Assembly (NCBI RefSeq): GCF_900102425.1
Contig: NZ_FNBT01000003.1
Location: forward strand, 372,001 to 436,000
DNA: 64,000 nucleotides
Reading direction: 5' to 3'
Source of the DNA: Blastococcus aurantiacus
Lineage (GTDB): Bacteria; Actinomycetota; Actinomycetes; Mycobacteriales; Geodermatophilaceae
Shown: positions 54,518 to 64,000 of the stretch, piece by piece
Position numbering within the stretch: position 1 is the stretch's first letter
Layout of the letters: each line of letters starts with the position of its first letter
Notes under the pieces: model-generated
Seen by the model: only the letters and a program-made list of their open reading frames with translations
Database searches by the model: none
Told to the model about the DNA's origin: nothing
Position numbers and translations under genes: made by a program

Positions 54518-56284
54518 TCAGCGGGTGCGGAGCCGCGCCCGCCGCAGCGCCAGGAGTGCGGTGCCGGTCAGGCCTATGCCGGCCACGGCCGCCACCACGA
54601 GCAGGCTCCCGGTCGAGGTCGATCCCGCCGCGGGTGCCAGCGCCGGTGCACGGGTGGCTCCGGCCGCGGCGGGGAGCGGGGTCGAGGGCACCGTCACCGG
54701 GAGCTGCCCGGGAGCGGCGGCCGGGACGTCCACGGCCGCGTCATGTCCCGGCGCGGCGGCGCCGCGGCCGGTGGAGCCGCCGTCGGTGGACCCGCCGTCC
54801 GCGGAGTCGCCGTCGGCCGCCAGCAGCCGGCCGGCGCCCTCCTCCCGCGGCGCGGGCGGGGCGGCGGCCACCGCCGGCGTCGTGGGCACGACGTCGACCG
54901 CGGCGCCGTCGGCGGTCGTCGACCGGACGGTCACGGTGAAGTCCCCGCCCGACAGGACCACCGGGACGTCCACGGGCAGTGCGGCCTGCAGGTCGTCGTC
55001 CCACCCGGAGGACGCCGAGGGGGTGCCGTCGAGCAGCACCGAGGTGTCGGGGAACTCCGCCTCCCGGCGCAGCAGCACGCCGGTCTCCAGCCGATACGGG
55101 TTCGAGGCGGCGCGGCCCAGCCAGGCGTCCGCGCCGGTCGCCGTCCGGTACTCGAGCCAGTAGTCGGTGCCCTCGGCGTCGGTCAGGCGGAGCGCCCGGG
55201 TGCCGGTGCGCGTCCCCGTGGGCGCGAGGACCACCGGGGCGGCGTCGTCGTGGACGTCCAGGGACCGGAGGGCACCGGCGGGCAGGACGCCGAGCCGGGC
55301 GGCCTGGAGAGCGTTGAGCGATCCGAGCTGCGACCAGGAGACGCCCATGACGTCGTAGAAGTCGCGGTAGCCGGTCGTGCGGCAGTTGCCGGTCTCGACC
55401 GTCTCGTCGCACTGCCGGCCCGAGGAGTGGCTCAGGCCCAGGTTGTGGCCCAGCTCGTGGGCGATGACCGACGGCAGCGTCTCGCGGACGTAGAGCCGCC
55501 CACCCGACGAGGGGCCGGCGCCGACCTCGGCGAGGGCGTAGGAGCACCCGGGCTGGGTCGCGGTCCCGCTGCTCAGGTGGAGCATCAGGTGCTTGCCGGG
55601 ACCGGGCCGGAAACCGACGGCGTCCGCCGCCTCGTCCCAGAGCGCGGTGGGATCGGTGCACCCGGCCGTGGTGCGGAGCCACCCGGAGCTGGCGGCCACC
55701 CCGAACCGGACGGCCCCGTCGGTCTGCTCCGACCAGAAGTCCGCGACGGTGCCGTCGACCACGGCCGCGACGTCCGCAGGCACCAGCGCTGCGTCGGGGC
55801 TCGTGCCCGCCGGTGCGACGAGCACGATCGTCACCTGGTTGGTGACCGGGCGGCGCACCGCCGCGACGGTCGTCGCCGGGGTGACCGATGCCGTGCTCAG
55901 CACCCGCTGCGCCGGCTCCAGGCCGTGCTCCTCGGTGCCCTCGTCGCGCACGTCGGCGCCCACCGTGAGCTCGACGGTCGCACCCGCCGGCACCCCGGCG
56001 AGGTCCTCGGTCGGGACGCGCACCGACCCGTCGGCGGTCTCGACCCAGCTCAGCGGGGCCGCCGCCTCGGCGTGGGCGTGCTCCTCGCCGGGCGCCTTCT
56101 CCGGCCACGCCTGCAGGAGCCGGCCGACGACGGCGGTGCCGGCCGGCTCCTGGGCCGAGGCCGTACCCAGGTCGGCCAGGACGACGACCGGAGCCGCCAC
56201 GGCGACCGCCCCGGCGACGACGAGCGCACGCAGCAGGGCGGAAGGGCGACGGACAGCAGGGGCGGGAGACATCCCCTCCTGCAT
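54518..56284 (-). CDS. Membrane-anchored metzincin-like protease, paralogue
   Basis: A 588-residue paralogue of the next gene. The signal peptide (about 15-45) is followed by a His-containing patch (EEHAHAEA), the same TNQVTIVLV prodomain segment, the zinc motif HELGHNLGLSH at 276-286, and the Met-turn in YDVMGVS. DYWLEYRTATGADAWL repeats the sandwich domain. Instead of LGFP repeats it has an Ala/Pro/Gly-rich stalk and a C-terminal membrane helix (LLVVAAVAGIGLTGTALLAL) with a basic RRARLRTR tail, so it is membrane-anchored at the C-terminus. ATG 56284 has GGAG 7 bases upstream. Confidence 0.85.
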   Translation of the reverse strand: MQEGMSPAPAVRRPSALLRALVVAGAVAVAAPVVVLADLGTASAQEPAGTAVVGRLLQAWPEKAPGEEHAHAEAAAPLSWVETADGSVRVPTEDLAGVPAGATVELTVGADVRDEGTEEHGLEPAQRVLSTASVTPATTVAAVRRPVTNQVTIVLVAPAGTSPDAALVPADVAAVVDGTVADFWSEQTDGAVRFGVAASSGWLRTTAGCTDPTALWDEAADAVGFRPGPGKHLMLHLSSGTATQPGCSYALAEVGAGPSSGGRLYVRETLPSVIAHELGHNLGLSHSSGRQCDETVETGNCRTTGYRDFYDVMGVSWSQLGSLNALQAARLGVLPAGALRSLDVHDDAAPVVLAPTGTRTGTRALRLTDAEGTDYWLEYRTATGADAWLGRAASNPYRLETGVLLRREAEFPDTSVLLDGTPSASSGWDDDLQAALPVDVPVVLSGGDFTVTVRSTTADGAAVDVVPTTPAVAAAPPAPREEGAGRLLAADGDSADGGSTDGGSTGRGAAAPGHDAAVDVPAAAPGQLPVTVPSTPLPAAAGATRAPALAPAAGSTSTGSLLVVAAVAGIGLTGTALLALRRARLRTR

Positions 56285-56362
56285 CGGCGGGCTCCGCGCG
56301 CGTCGGCACCGGATCCCCCGACTTGAGCGGAAACGCCGTCACACCCGACACAGCGGCCCCGT

Positions 56363-56432
56363 ACGGCCCTCCTGGAGGGGCCCCCGTCGCGAGCCTGCGA
56401 GCGGCGGGGGGCAGGAGGGTCCTTCTGCCGCC
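56363..56432 (+). repeat. Short intergenic repeat, copy C
   Basis: Third copy of the element: acggccctcctgg at the left, cgcgagcctgcgagcg in the middle, ggagggtccttctgccgcc at the right, ending at the lpdA stop. As with copy A, the gtccttc end faces the stop codon of a minus-strand gene. Confidence 0.7.
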
Positions 56433-57836
56433 CTACGCCAGGTGGTCGGCCCCCATGAGCCGCCGGCCGGCCTCGGTGATCGACCCCGACAGGGAGGGGT
56501 AGATGGCGAACGTCTGCGCGAGGTCGGCGACCGTCAGCCCCTTGGTGACCGCCAGGGCGATCGGGAGGATGAGCTCCGACGCACCCGGCGCGACCACCAC
56601 ACCGCCCATGATGACGCCGGTGGAGCGGCGGGCGATAAGCTTCACGAAGCCGTCCCGCAGGTCGCTCATCTTGGCGCGGGCGTTCGTCGCCAGGGGCAGC
56701 CGGACCACCTGTATGTCGTCGCCCTCGGTGACCGCCGCCTCCTGCACGCCGACCGTCGCGATCTCCGGGTGGGTGAAGACGTTGGCCGCCACGGTCTTGA
56801 GCTTGATCGGCGTGACGGCCTCGCCCAGGGCGTGCCACATGGCGATCCGGCCCTGCATGGCCGCCACCGAGGCGAGCTGGAAGACGCCGGTGACGTCGCC
56901 GGCGGCGTAGATGCCCGGCACCGACGTCCGCGAGACGCGGTCGACGACGACGTGGCCGGCCTCGGTGAGCTGCACGCCGCAGTTCTCCAGGTTCAGCCCG
57001 CCGGTGTTCGGCACGGTGCCGACGGTCATGAGCGCGTGCGAGCCCTCCACGAGGCGCCCGTCGGTGAGCTCGACGACGGCGCCCTTCTCGGTGCGGCGCA
57101 CCCCCGCCGCCCGGCCGCGCTCCAGCCGCCCACCGCGGGACTGGAAGACCTCCTCCAGCACCTCGGCGGCGTCGGAGTCCTCCCCGGGCAGCACCCGGTC
57201 GCGGGAGGAGACCAGGGTGACCGGCACGCCGGCCTCCAGGTACCCGGAGGCGAACTCCGCGCCGGTGACCCCCGAGCCCACGACGACCAGGTGCTCGGGC
57301 ATCTCGTCGAGGTCGTAGACGTCGCGCCAGTCGAGGATGCGCTCGTGGTCGGGCTCGGCTCCGGGCAGCACGCGCGGGTCGGCGCCGGTGGCGATGAGGA
57401 CGACGTCGCCCTCGAGCTCCTCGGTCACCTCGCCGGCCGTGTCGAGCACCTGCACGCGGTGCGCGGCGAGACCCCGCACGTCGTCGGTGAGCCGCCCCTG
57501 CCCCGCCACGATGCGGACGCCCTCGGCGGCCAGGCGGGCGTGGATGTCGGCGGACTGCGCCACCGCGAGGCCCTTGACCCGCTGGTTGACCGCGGCGAGG
57601 TCCAGCCCGACGGCCGCGGGCTCGGCCCCGTGCACGCCGAGGACCGCGGAGTCGTGCACCGTGGTCATGGCGCCCGCGGCGGCGATGAGGGTCTTGGAGG
57701 GGACGCAGTCGGTCAGGACGCTGGCGCCGCCGATGCCGTCGCGCTCGATCACGGTGACCTGGGCACCGAGCTGCACGGCGACCAGCGCGGCCTCGTAGCC
57801 GGCCGGGCCGCCGCCGATGATGACGATGCGGGTCAT
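56433..57836 (-). CDS. lpdA: LpdA-like NAD(P)H quinone reductase (flavoprotein disulfide reductase family)
   Basis: A 467-residue FAD protein of the dihydrolipoamide dehydrogenase fold: IVIIGGGPAGYEAALVA at the N-terminus, a second nucleotide loop VVVGSGVTGAEFASGYLEAG, GIYAAGDVTGVFQLASVA, and FTHPEIATVG near the end. In the redox region it has TDCVPSKTLIA with only one cysteine, so the classical CxxxxC disulphide is missing. That matches Rv3303c (LpdA), which acts as a quinone reductase rather than a lipoamide dehydrogenase. ATG 57836 follows AAGGA. The minus-strand run continues to the window end. Confidence 0.92.
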   Translation of the reverse strand: MTRIVIIGGGPAGYEAALVAVQLGAQVTVIERDGIGGASVLTDCVPSKTLIAAAGAMTTVHDSAVLGVHGAEPAAVGLDLAAVNQRVKGLAVAQSADIHARLAAEGVRIVAGQGRLTDDVRGLAAHRVQVLDTAGEVTEELEGDVVLIATGADPRVLPGAEPDHERILDWRDVYDLDEMPEHLVVVGSGVTGAEFASGYLEAGVPVTLVSSRDRVLPGEDSDAAEVLEEVFQSRGGRLERGRAAGVRRTEKGAVVELTDGRLVEGSHALMTVGTVPNTGGLNLENCGVQLTEAGHVVVDRVSRTSVPGIYAAGDVTGVFQLASVAAMQGRIAMWHALGEAVTPIKLKTVAANVFTHPEIATVGVQEAAVTEGDDIQVVRLPLATNARAKMSDLRDGFVKLIARRSTGVIMGGVVVAPGASELILPIALAVTKGLTVADLAQTFAIYPSLSGSITEAGRRLMGADHLA

Positions 57837-57907
57837 GGGTCCTTCTTCTTCTTCGCGATCGGGAGGACGTCGTCCGCCATTGTCCCCGCTCCGCCGCGTC
57901 GGGGCCG

Positions 57908-58672
57908 TCAGCGAGCTCCGGACGCGTCGTCCCCGGGGCCGGGCGTCCGCGCGGCGCGCGCCGAGGGCGCCTTGGTGAGACGGATCCGCCAGACGGCCGA
58001 CACCGCCTCCACGGCGATGCCGGTGTTCATCTTCGACTCACCGAGCTCGCGATCGCGGAAGGTGATGGGCACCTCGACGACGCGGGCACCGGCCTGCAGC
58101 GCCCGGTAGGTCGTCTCGATCTGGTAGCCGTAGCCGTTGGCGGCGAACGAGTCGACGTCCAGCCGGCTCAGCAGGTCGGTGCGCCAGGCCTTGAAGCCGC
58201 CGGTGAGGTCGCGGAGCTGCGTGCGCAGGACCGTCCGGGCGTAGAGGTTGCCGACCCAGGACACGGTGCGCCGGCTCCACGGCCAGTTCTCCACCCGTCC
58301 CCCCGCCACGTACCGGGAGCCGATCACCAGGTCGGCCCCGTTCATGTGGGCCAGCAGGTCGTCGATGGCAGCGGGGTCGTGCGAGCCGTCGACGTCCATC
58401 TGCACGATGACGTCCCAGCGCCCCAGGGCGAGCGCCTGCTTGAAGCCGGCGACGTAGGCCGTGCCGAGCCCGAGCTTGCCCGTGCGCTCCAGCAGCTCGA
58501 CGCGGCCGGGGTGCTCCGCGGCGAGGGCCCGCACGATGTCCGCGGTGCCGTCCGGGGACCCGTCGTCGACGACGAGCACGTCGGGCCGGGCCGGCCGGGC
58601 GAGGACGGCCTCGACGTGCCGGCGCACGTTCTCCGCCTCGTTGTAGGTCGGCGTGACCACCAGGATGCGCAC
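57908..58672 (-). CDS. ppm1: Polyprenyl-monophosphomannose (dolichyl-phosphate-mannose type) synthase
   Basis: A cytoplasmic GT2 enzyme that makes polyprenyl-phospho-mannose from GDP-mannose. The 254 residues have VVTPTYNEAENV at the N-terminus, VVDDGSPDGTAD, the metal site MDVDGSHDP, the acceptor loop TGGFKAWR and an ESKM segment. No Lnt-like N-acyltransferase domain is fused, unlike Ppm1 of M. tuberculosis. GTG 58672 has AGAAGGAAG upstream. The next gene is a likely user of its product, and ManC at 7-8 kb supplies its substrate. Confidence 0.92.
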   Translation of the reverse strand: MRILVVTPTYNEAENVRRHVEAVLARPARPDVLVVDDGSPDGTADIVRALAAEHPGRVELLERTGKLGLGTAYVAGFKQALALGRWDVIVQMDVDGSHDPAAIDDLLAHMNGADLVIGSRYVAGGRVENWPWSRRTVSWVGNLYARTVLRTQLRDLTGGFKAWRTDLLSRLDVDSFAANGYGYQIETTYRALQAGARVVEVPITFRDRELGESKMNTGIAVEAVSAVWRIRLTKAPSARAARTPGPGDDASGAR

Positions 58673-58707
58673 GGTCTTCCTTCTCTCTCGGGGAGCAGGA
58701 GCAGATG

Positions 58708-60219
58708 TCAGGAGGCAGGCTCGGGCACCGGCCGGCGTCTGCGCCGGCGGGCCACGAGCACGTGGACGAGTCCGGCGAGGATCGCCGCGCCCACGACGCC
58801 CAGCACGATCTGGTCGACGAGCGGGCGTTCGTAGAGGTCGGTCACCGAGTGCCCACCGGGGAGCACGGTGAACAGCAGGACCACCGACCACACCACCACG
58901 AGCACCCGCTCGGCGGCCACTCCGGCCGCGGCGAAGAGCAGCGTCGGCCACACGAAGTACCAGGGCCAGACCACCGATCCGGTGAGGATCACCGTCAGGG
59001 CGATCCACGACGTGACCCGGACCAGACCCCACCGGCGGAGCCGGGTCAGGAAGAACAGCCCGAGCACCACCGAGACGACCACCCCGGCCTGCCGCGCCCC
59101 GTCGATCGGCGGGTCGTCGACGTCGAGGGCGAAGGCCAGGGCGGTCGTGGGGGTCATCGCCTCCAGCGCCTTGCCCGGGGTGTCCAGGTTGTCGAGGAAG
59201 GTCCACCCCCAGCCAGTGAGCTGCACCGACAGGGCGAAGGCGCCGGCACCCAGCCCACCGGCGAGCACGAGGGCCCGGAGCCGCGCCGGCCAGCCGTCCT
59301 GGCGCTGTGCCCAGTCCACGCCGATCACCAGGACGGCGATCAGCGCGGTGGCCTTGATGCCGGCACCGGCCACGCACAGCACGATGCCCAGCAGCGGGCG
59401 GTCGAGCAGGGCGAGCAGCAGCCCTGGCAGCAGCAGGGCGAGCATGAGGGCGTCGTTGTGGTTGCCCGACACCAGGTGCACCAGCACCAGCGGGTTGATG
59501 CCGCCCAGCCACATCGCCACCGCGGGGCTGCCGCCCAGGCGCGCGGCGATCCGGCAGACGATGAGCGCGCACACGGCCCAGCCGGCCACGCACAGCACCC
59601 GCACCGCGACCAGCACGGAGAGCAGGTCCTGGTCGAACGTCCACGACAGCCCGGACAGGAGCGAGACGAACGGCGGGCTGTAGGGCGTCGGGCTGAACCG
59701 CCAGAACCGCTCCGCGCCGCGCACCACCTCGACGTCGCCCAGCACGCCGGGTCCGTACTGGAAGGGGTCGACGCCGTTCTGCACGGCGGCGCCGATGGCC
59801 GTGTAGAACCACGGGTCCGCGGTGAAGAGCGGGGGCCCGATCAGGAGCGGCACCGACCAGAGCACCCCCACCAGCAACAGCCACCGGACCGCGACGCCGC
59901 GGCGGACGGCGAGCCCGGTCAGCAGCCAGGCCACGGCGAGCAGCCCGAGCGCGGCGGCGCTCCAGGAGCGGGCGGCCTCGTAGCCCAGCACCTCGGGACT
60001 GAGCGAAGGCGGGTCGTCGTAGAACCAGAGATCCGGCGCGTCGAGGTGCCCACCCAGGCTGGTCCCGGCCGCCGCGAGATACGCGGTGCCGGCCGTGCCG
60101 AGGAGCGCGCCGAGCACCAGGATCAGGGCGGTGACCGCACCCGAACGGGCCGGGGGGACGGACGTGACGGGCGCGGTCTCGATCGGGGTCGTACCGGCCA
60201 CGCTCGTGCTGACGGCCAT
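58708..60219 (-). CDS. MptB-like polyprenol-phosphate-mannose-dependent alpha-1,6-mannosyltransferase
   Basis: A 503-residue polytopic GT-C enzyme with about twelve hydrophobic segments. The first extracellular loop carries a DLWFYDDPPS motif, and further on there are TADPWFYTAIGAAVQNG, FRFSPTPYSPP-like (WRFSPTPYSPPF) and GNHNDALMLAL, which fit the MptA/MptB family that builds the mannan backbone of lipomannan in mycolata. It lies 35 bases before the Ppm-type gene, so donor synthesis and use are paired. ATG 60219 has GGGAG upstream. The exact linkage is inferred. Confidence 0.8.
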   Translation of the reverse strand: MAVSTSVAGTTPIETAPVTSVPPARSGAVTALILVLGALLGTAGTAYLAAAGTSLGGHLDAPDLWFYDDPPSLSPEVLGYEAARSWSAAALGLLAVAWLLTGLAVRRGVAVRWLLLVGVLWSVPLLIGPPLFTADPWFYTAIGAAVQNGVDPFQYGPGVLGDVEVVRGAERFWRFSPTPYSPPFVSLLSGLSWTFDQDLLSVLVAVRVLCVAGWAVCALIVCRIAARLGGSPAVAMWLGGINPLVLVHLVSGNHNDALMLALLLPGLLLALLDRPLLGIVLCVAGAGIKATALIAVLVIGVDWAQRQDGWPARLRALVLAGGLGAGAFALSVQLTGWGWTFLDNLDTPGKALEAMTPTTALAFALDVDDPPIDGARQAGVVVSVVLGLFFLTRLRRWGLVRVTSWIALTVILTGSVVWPWYFVWPTLLFAAAGVAAERVLVVVWSVVLLFTVLPGGHSVTDLYERPLVDQIVLGVVGAAILAGLVHVLVARRRRRRPVPEPAS

Positions 60220-60295
60220 CTCCTGACTGCTCCCGTGGACGGGCCCTGCCCCGATCCGTCGTCGTCCCGCCACCGGACCGGCAGGCGGGCCGAGA

Positions 60296-61315
60296 CTAAC
60301 AGCGCGGCCGGGGCCCCTCGGCACCTTCGGCGGAGGACCCGAAGGTCTCCAGGATCCGCCGGGCGGCGAGGGCGGGGGTCAGCTCGCCGGCGAGCACCGC
60401 CCTCTCCAGCCCGGGGGCGGCGGCCCGCACGCCGGGGTGCCCCCGCAGGGCGTGCTCCAGGCCGTCGCGCACCAGCTGCCAGGTCCAGCGCACCTGCTGG
60501 GTGCGGCGCCGCTGGTCGAACTCCCCCGAGGCCTTCATCCGGTCCTGGTGCGCGACCAGCTGCGCCCAGACCTCGTCCAGGCCGTCGCCGGTGAGGCCCG
60601 CGCAGGTGAGCACCGGCACGTCCCAGGTCTCGTCGTGCCCGCGCAGCATGCGGATCGCCTGGGCCAGCTCGCGCGCGGCCTTGCGGGCCCCGGGCGCGCC
60701 GTCGCCGTCGGCCTTGTTCACGGCGATCACGTCGGCGATCTCCAGGATGCCGCGCTTGATGCCCTGCAGCTGGTCCCCGGTGCGAGCGAGGGTCAGGAAC
60801 AGGAACGAGTCGACCATCTCGGCGACGGTGATCTCCGACTGCCCGACGCCGACGGTCTCGACGAGGACGACGTCGTAGCCGGCGGCCTCGACCACGACCA
60901 TCGACTCGCGCGTCGCCTGGGCGACGCCGCCGAGGGTGCCCGAGGTCGGCGACGGTCGGATGAAGGCGGCCGGGTCCACCGACAGCCGGGCCATCCGAGT
61001 CTTGTCGCCGAGGATCGACCCGCCCGAGCGGGCCGACGACGGGTCGACGGCGAGCACCGCCACCTTGGAACCGGCGGCGGTCAGCGTCACCCCGAGTTGG
61101 TCGATGAACGTGGACTTCCCGACGCCGGGGACCCCGCTGATGCCGACGCGGCGCGCTCCCCCGGCGTGCGGGAGCAGCTCCACGAGCAGCTCCTGCGCCC
61201 GCTCGCGGTGGTCGGCCCGCCGCGACTCGACCAGCGTGATGGCGCGCGCCATCACCCGCCGGTCGCCGGCGAGCACCCCTTCGGCGAGCGCCGGGACGTC
61301 CACCTCACGCCCCAT
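60296..61315 (-). CDS. meaB: Methylmalonyl-CoA mutase chaperone GTPase MeaB
   Basis: MeaB is a G3E-type GTPase that loads and protects adenosylcobalamin in methylmalonyl-CoA mutase. The 339 residues include Walker A GISGVPGVGKSTF near 58-70, AVDPSSARSGGSILGDKTRM, VETVGVGQSE (switch region) and NKADGDG (base recognition). The C-terminal dimerisation region is present. It lies 15 bases after mutB, completing a mutA-mutB-meaB operon. Confidence 0.95.
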   Translation of the reverse strand: MGREVDVPALAEGVLAGDRRVMARAITLVESRRADHRERAQELLVELLPHAGGARRVGISGVPGVGKSTFIDQLGVTLTAAGSKVAVLAVDPSSARSGGSILGDKTRMARLSVDPAAFIRPSPTSGTLGGVAQATRESMVVVEAAGYDVVLVETVGVGQSEITVAEMVDSFLFLTLARTGDQLQGIKRGILEIADVIAVNKADGDGAPGARKAARELAQAIRMLRGHDETWDVPVLTCAGLTGDGLDEVWAQLVAHQDRMKASGEFDQRRRTQQVRWTWQLVRDGLEHALRGHPGVRAAAPGLERAVLAGELTPALAARRILETFGSSAEGAEGPRPRC

Positions 61316-61330
61316 CAGTGGCCCTGCATC

Positions 61331-63570
<2,240 letters not shown>

Positions 63571-63574
<4 letters not shown>

Positions 63575-64000
63575 GCCTGCACTCCTTCGAGGCCCAGCTG
63601 CGCGTGGACGGTGCCGAGCACGTCCAGGGCGTCGCATCCGGCGTACACGTAGCCGTCGACGCCGTCGACGGCCAGGTCGGGCTTGCCGGCCAGCCACACG
63701 TGCGTGGCGCCGGCGTCCTTGAGCGCGGCGGCCAGCCCGGCCGCCTGCTCGGCGTAGTCCTTGTCGGTCCCGCAGATGCAGGCGACGGTCGTCCCCGCCT
63801 CGGCCAGGCCCCCGGCGCCGTCGCCGGCCGGCGTCGCCAGCCCGCCGGCCTGGAACAGGTTGCCGGCGAAGCTCGCCCGGGCGGTGTGCCGGGCGATCGG
63901 GCCGATGGTGGCCAGGTAGACCTGCGGCCGCTGCGCGCCGTTCGATGCCAAGGCGGCGTCCGCTGCGTCGCGCAGTGCCTCGAACTCCTGGGCGGCGCGG
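63571..64000 (-). CDS. mutA: Methylmalonyl-CoA mutase small subunit (C-terminal part, cut by window edge)
   Basis: The frame runs in from the right edge and ends at 63571. It begins [16 protein letters not shown] and continues with [26 protein letters not shown], the typical opening of the cobalamin-like domain of the small subunit. In mutA this domain has lost the cobalamin-binding His: here [15 protein letters not shown] replaces the DxHxxG motif. About 142 residues are in the window. It is coupled to mutB by an ATGA overlap. Confidence 0.93.

Noticed and set aside
56433-57836. LpdA suspected to be broken because one redox cysteine is missing
   Set aside because: The Rv3303c-type quinone reductases lack the disulphide by nature, and the frame is intact.

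Overview
The window is typical high-GC actinobacterial chromosome: very GC-rich, densely packed genes, many GTG starts and four-base GTGA/ATGA overlaps. A near-complete arabinogalactan (AG) pathway, a WhiB2 regulator, F420 genes and an acyl-CoA carboxylase cluster point to a relative of the mycobacteria. No mycolate gene is visible. A short repeat in three copies and the gene set make me favour a non-mycolate actinomycete such as Geodermatophilaceae or Pseudonocardiales; this placement is inference. I saw no rRNA, tRNA, CRISPR array, insertion sequence or prophage, and no gene-free stretch longer than 300 bases.

Layout. 1-3.2 kb: the end of an unknown gene, whiB2, fbiA and fbiB. 3.2-35.4 kb: an envelope-polysaccharide island. 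It holds rmlA (dTDP-glucose for the rhamnose linker), an aftB homologue, a DNA glycosylase, manC, wbbL (linker rhamnose), aftA, glf, glfT2, glfT1, wzt/wzm (galactan export), a first Emb arabinosyltransferase, an LCP ligase, a LicD-methyltransferase fusion with a coiled-coil partner, dprE2, dprE1, ubiA and a PAP2 phosphatase (arabinose donor), a TIGR03089 gene, a secreted protein paired with an 11-repeat LGFP protein, and a second Emb. 35.4-52.1 kb: acyl-CoA dehydrogenase, purE, purK, gtrA, sbcC, sbcD, a PH-domain protein, birA, accD5, accE5, maf, an SxxK-hydrolase/LGFP protein, a lipoprotein and accA3. 52.1-64 kb, all on the minus strand: two secreted metzincin-like proteases, lpdA, a Ppm-type synthase, an MptB-like mannosyltransferase, meaB, mutB and the end of mutA.

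How the genes fit. Galactan is built in the cytoplasm on a lipid linker (WbbL, Glf, GlfT1, GlfT2) and exported by Wzm/Wzt. It is decorated outside with arabinose from decaprenyl-phospho-arabinose (UbiA, PAP2, DprE1, DprE2) by AftA, the two Emb proteins and AftB, and probably joined to peptidoglycan by the LCP protein. ManC, Ppm and the MptB-like enzyme form a mannan branch. AccA3, AccD5, AccE5 and BirA make methylmalonyl-CoA from propionyl-CoA, and MutA, MutB and MeaB take it to succinyl-CoA. LGFP-repeat proteins and the metalloproteases look like wall-facing factors.

The backbone order matches, from memory, the M. tuberculosis Rv3260c-Rv3303c segment, but genes equivalent to Rv3779-Rv3808c are inserted into it. 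The DprE1 and Emb drug-contact positions carry residues seen in benzothiazinone- and ethambutol-resistant mycobacteria.
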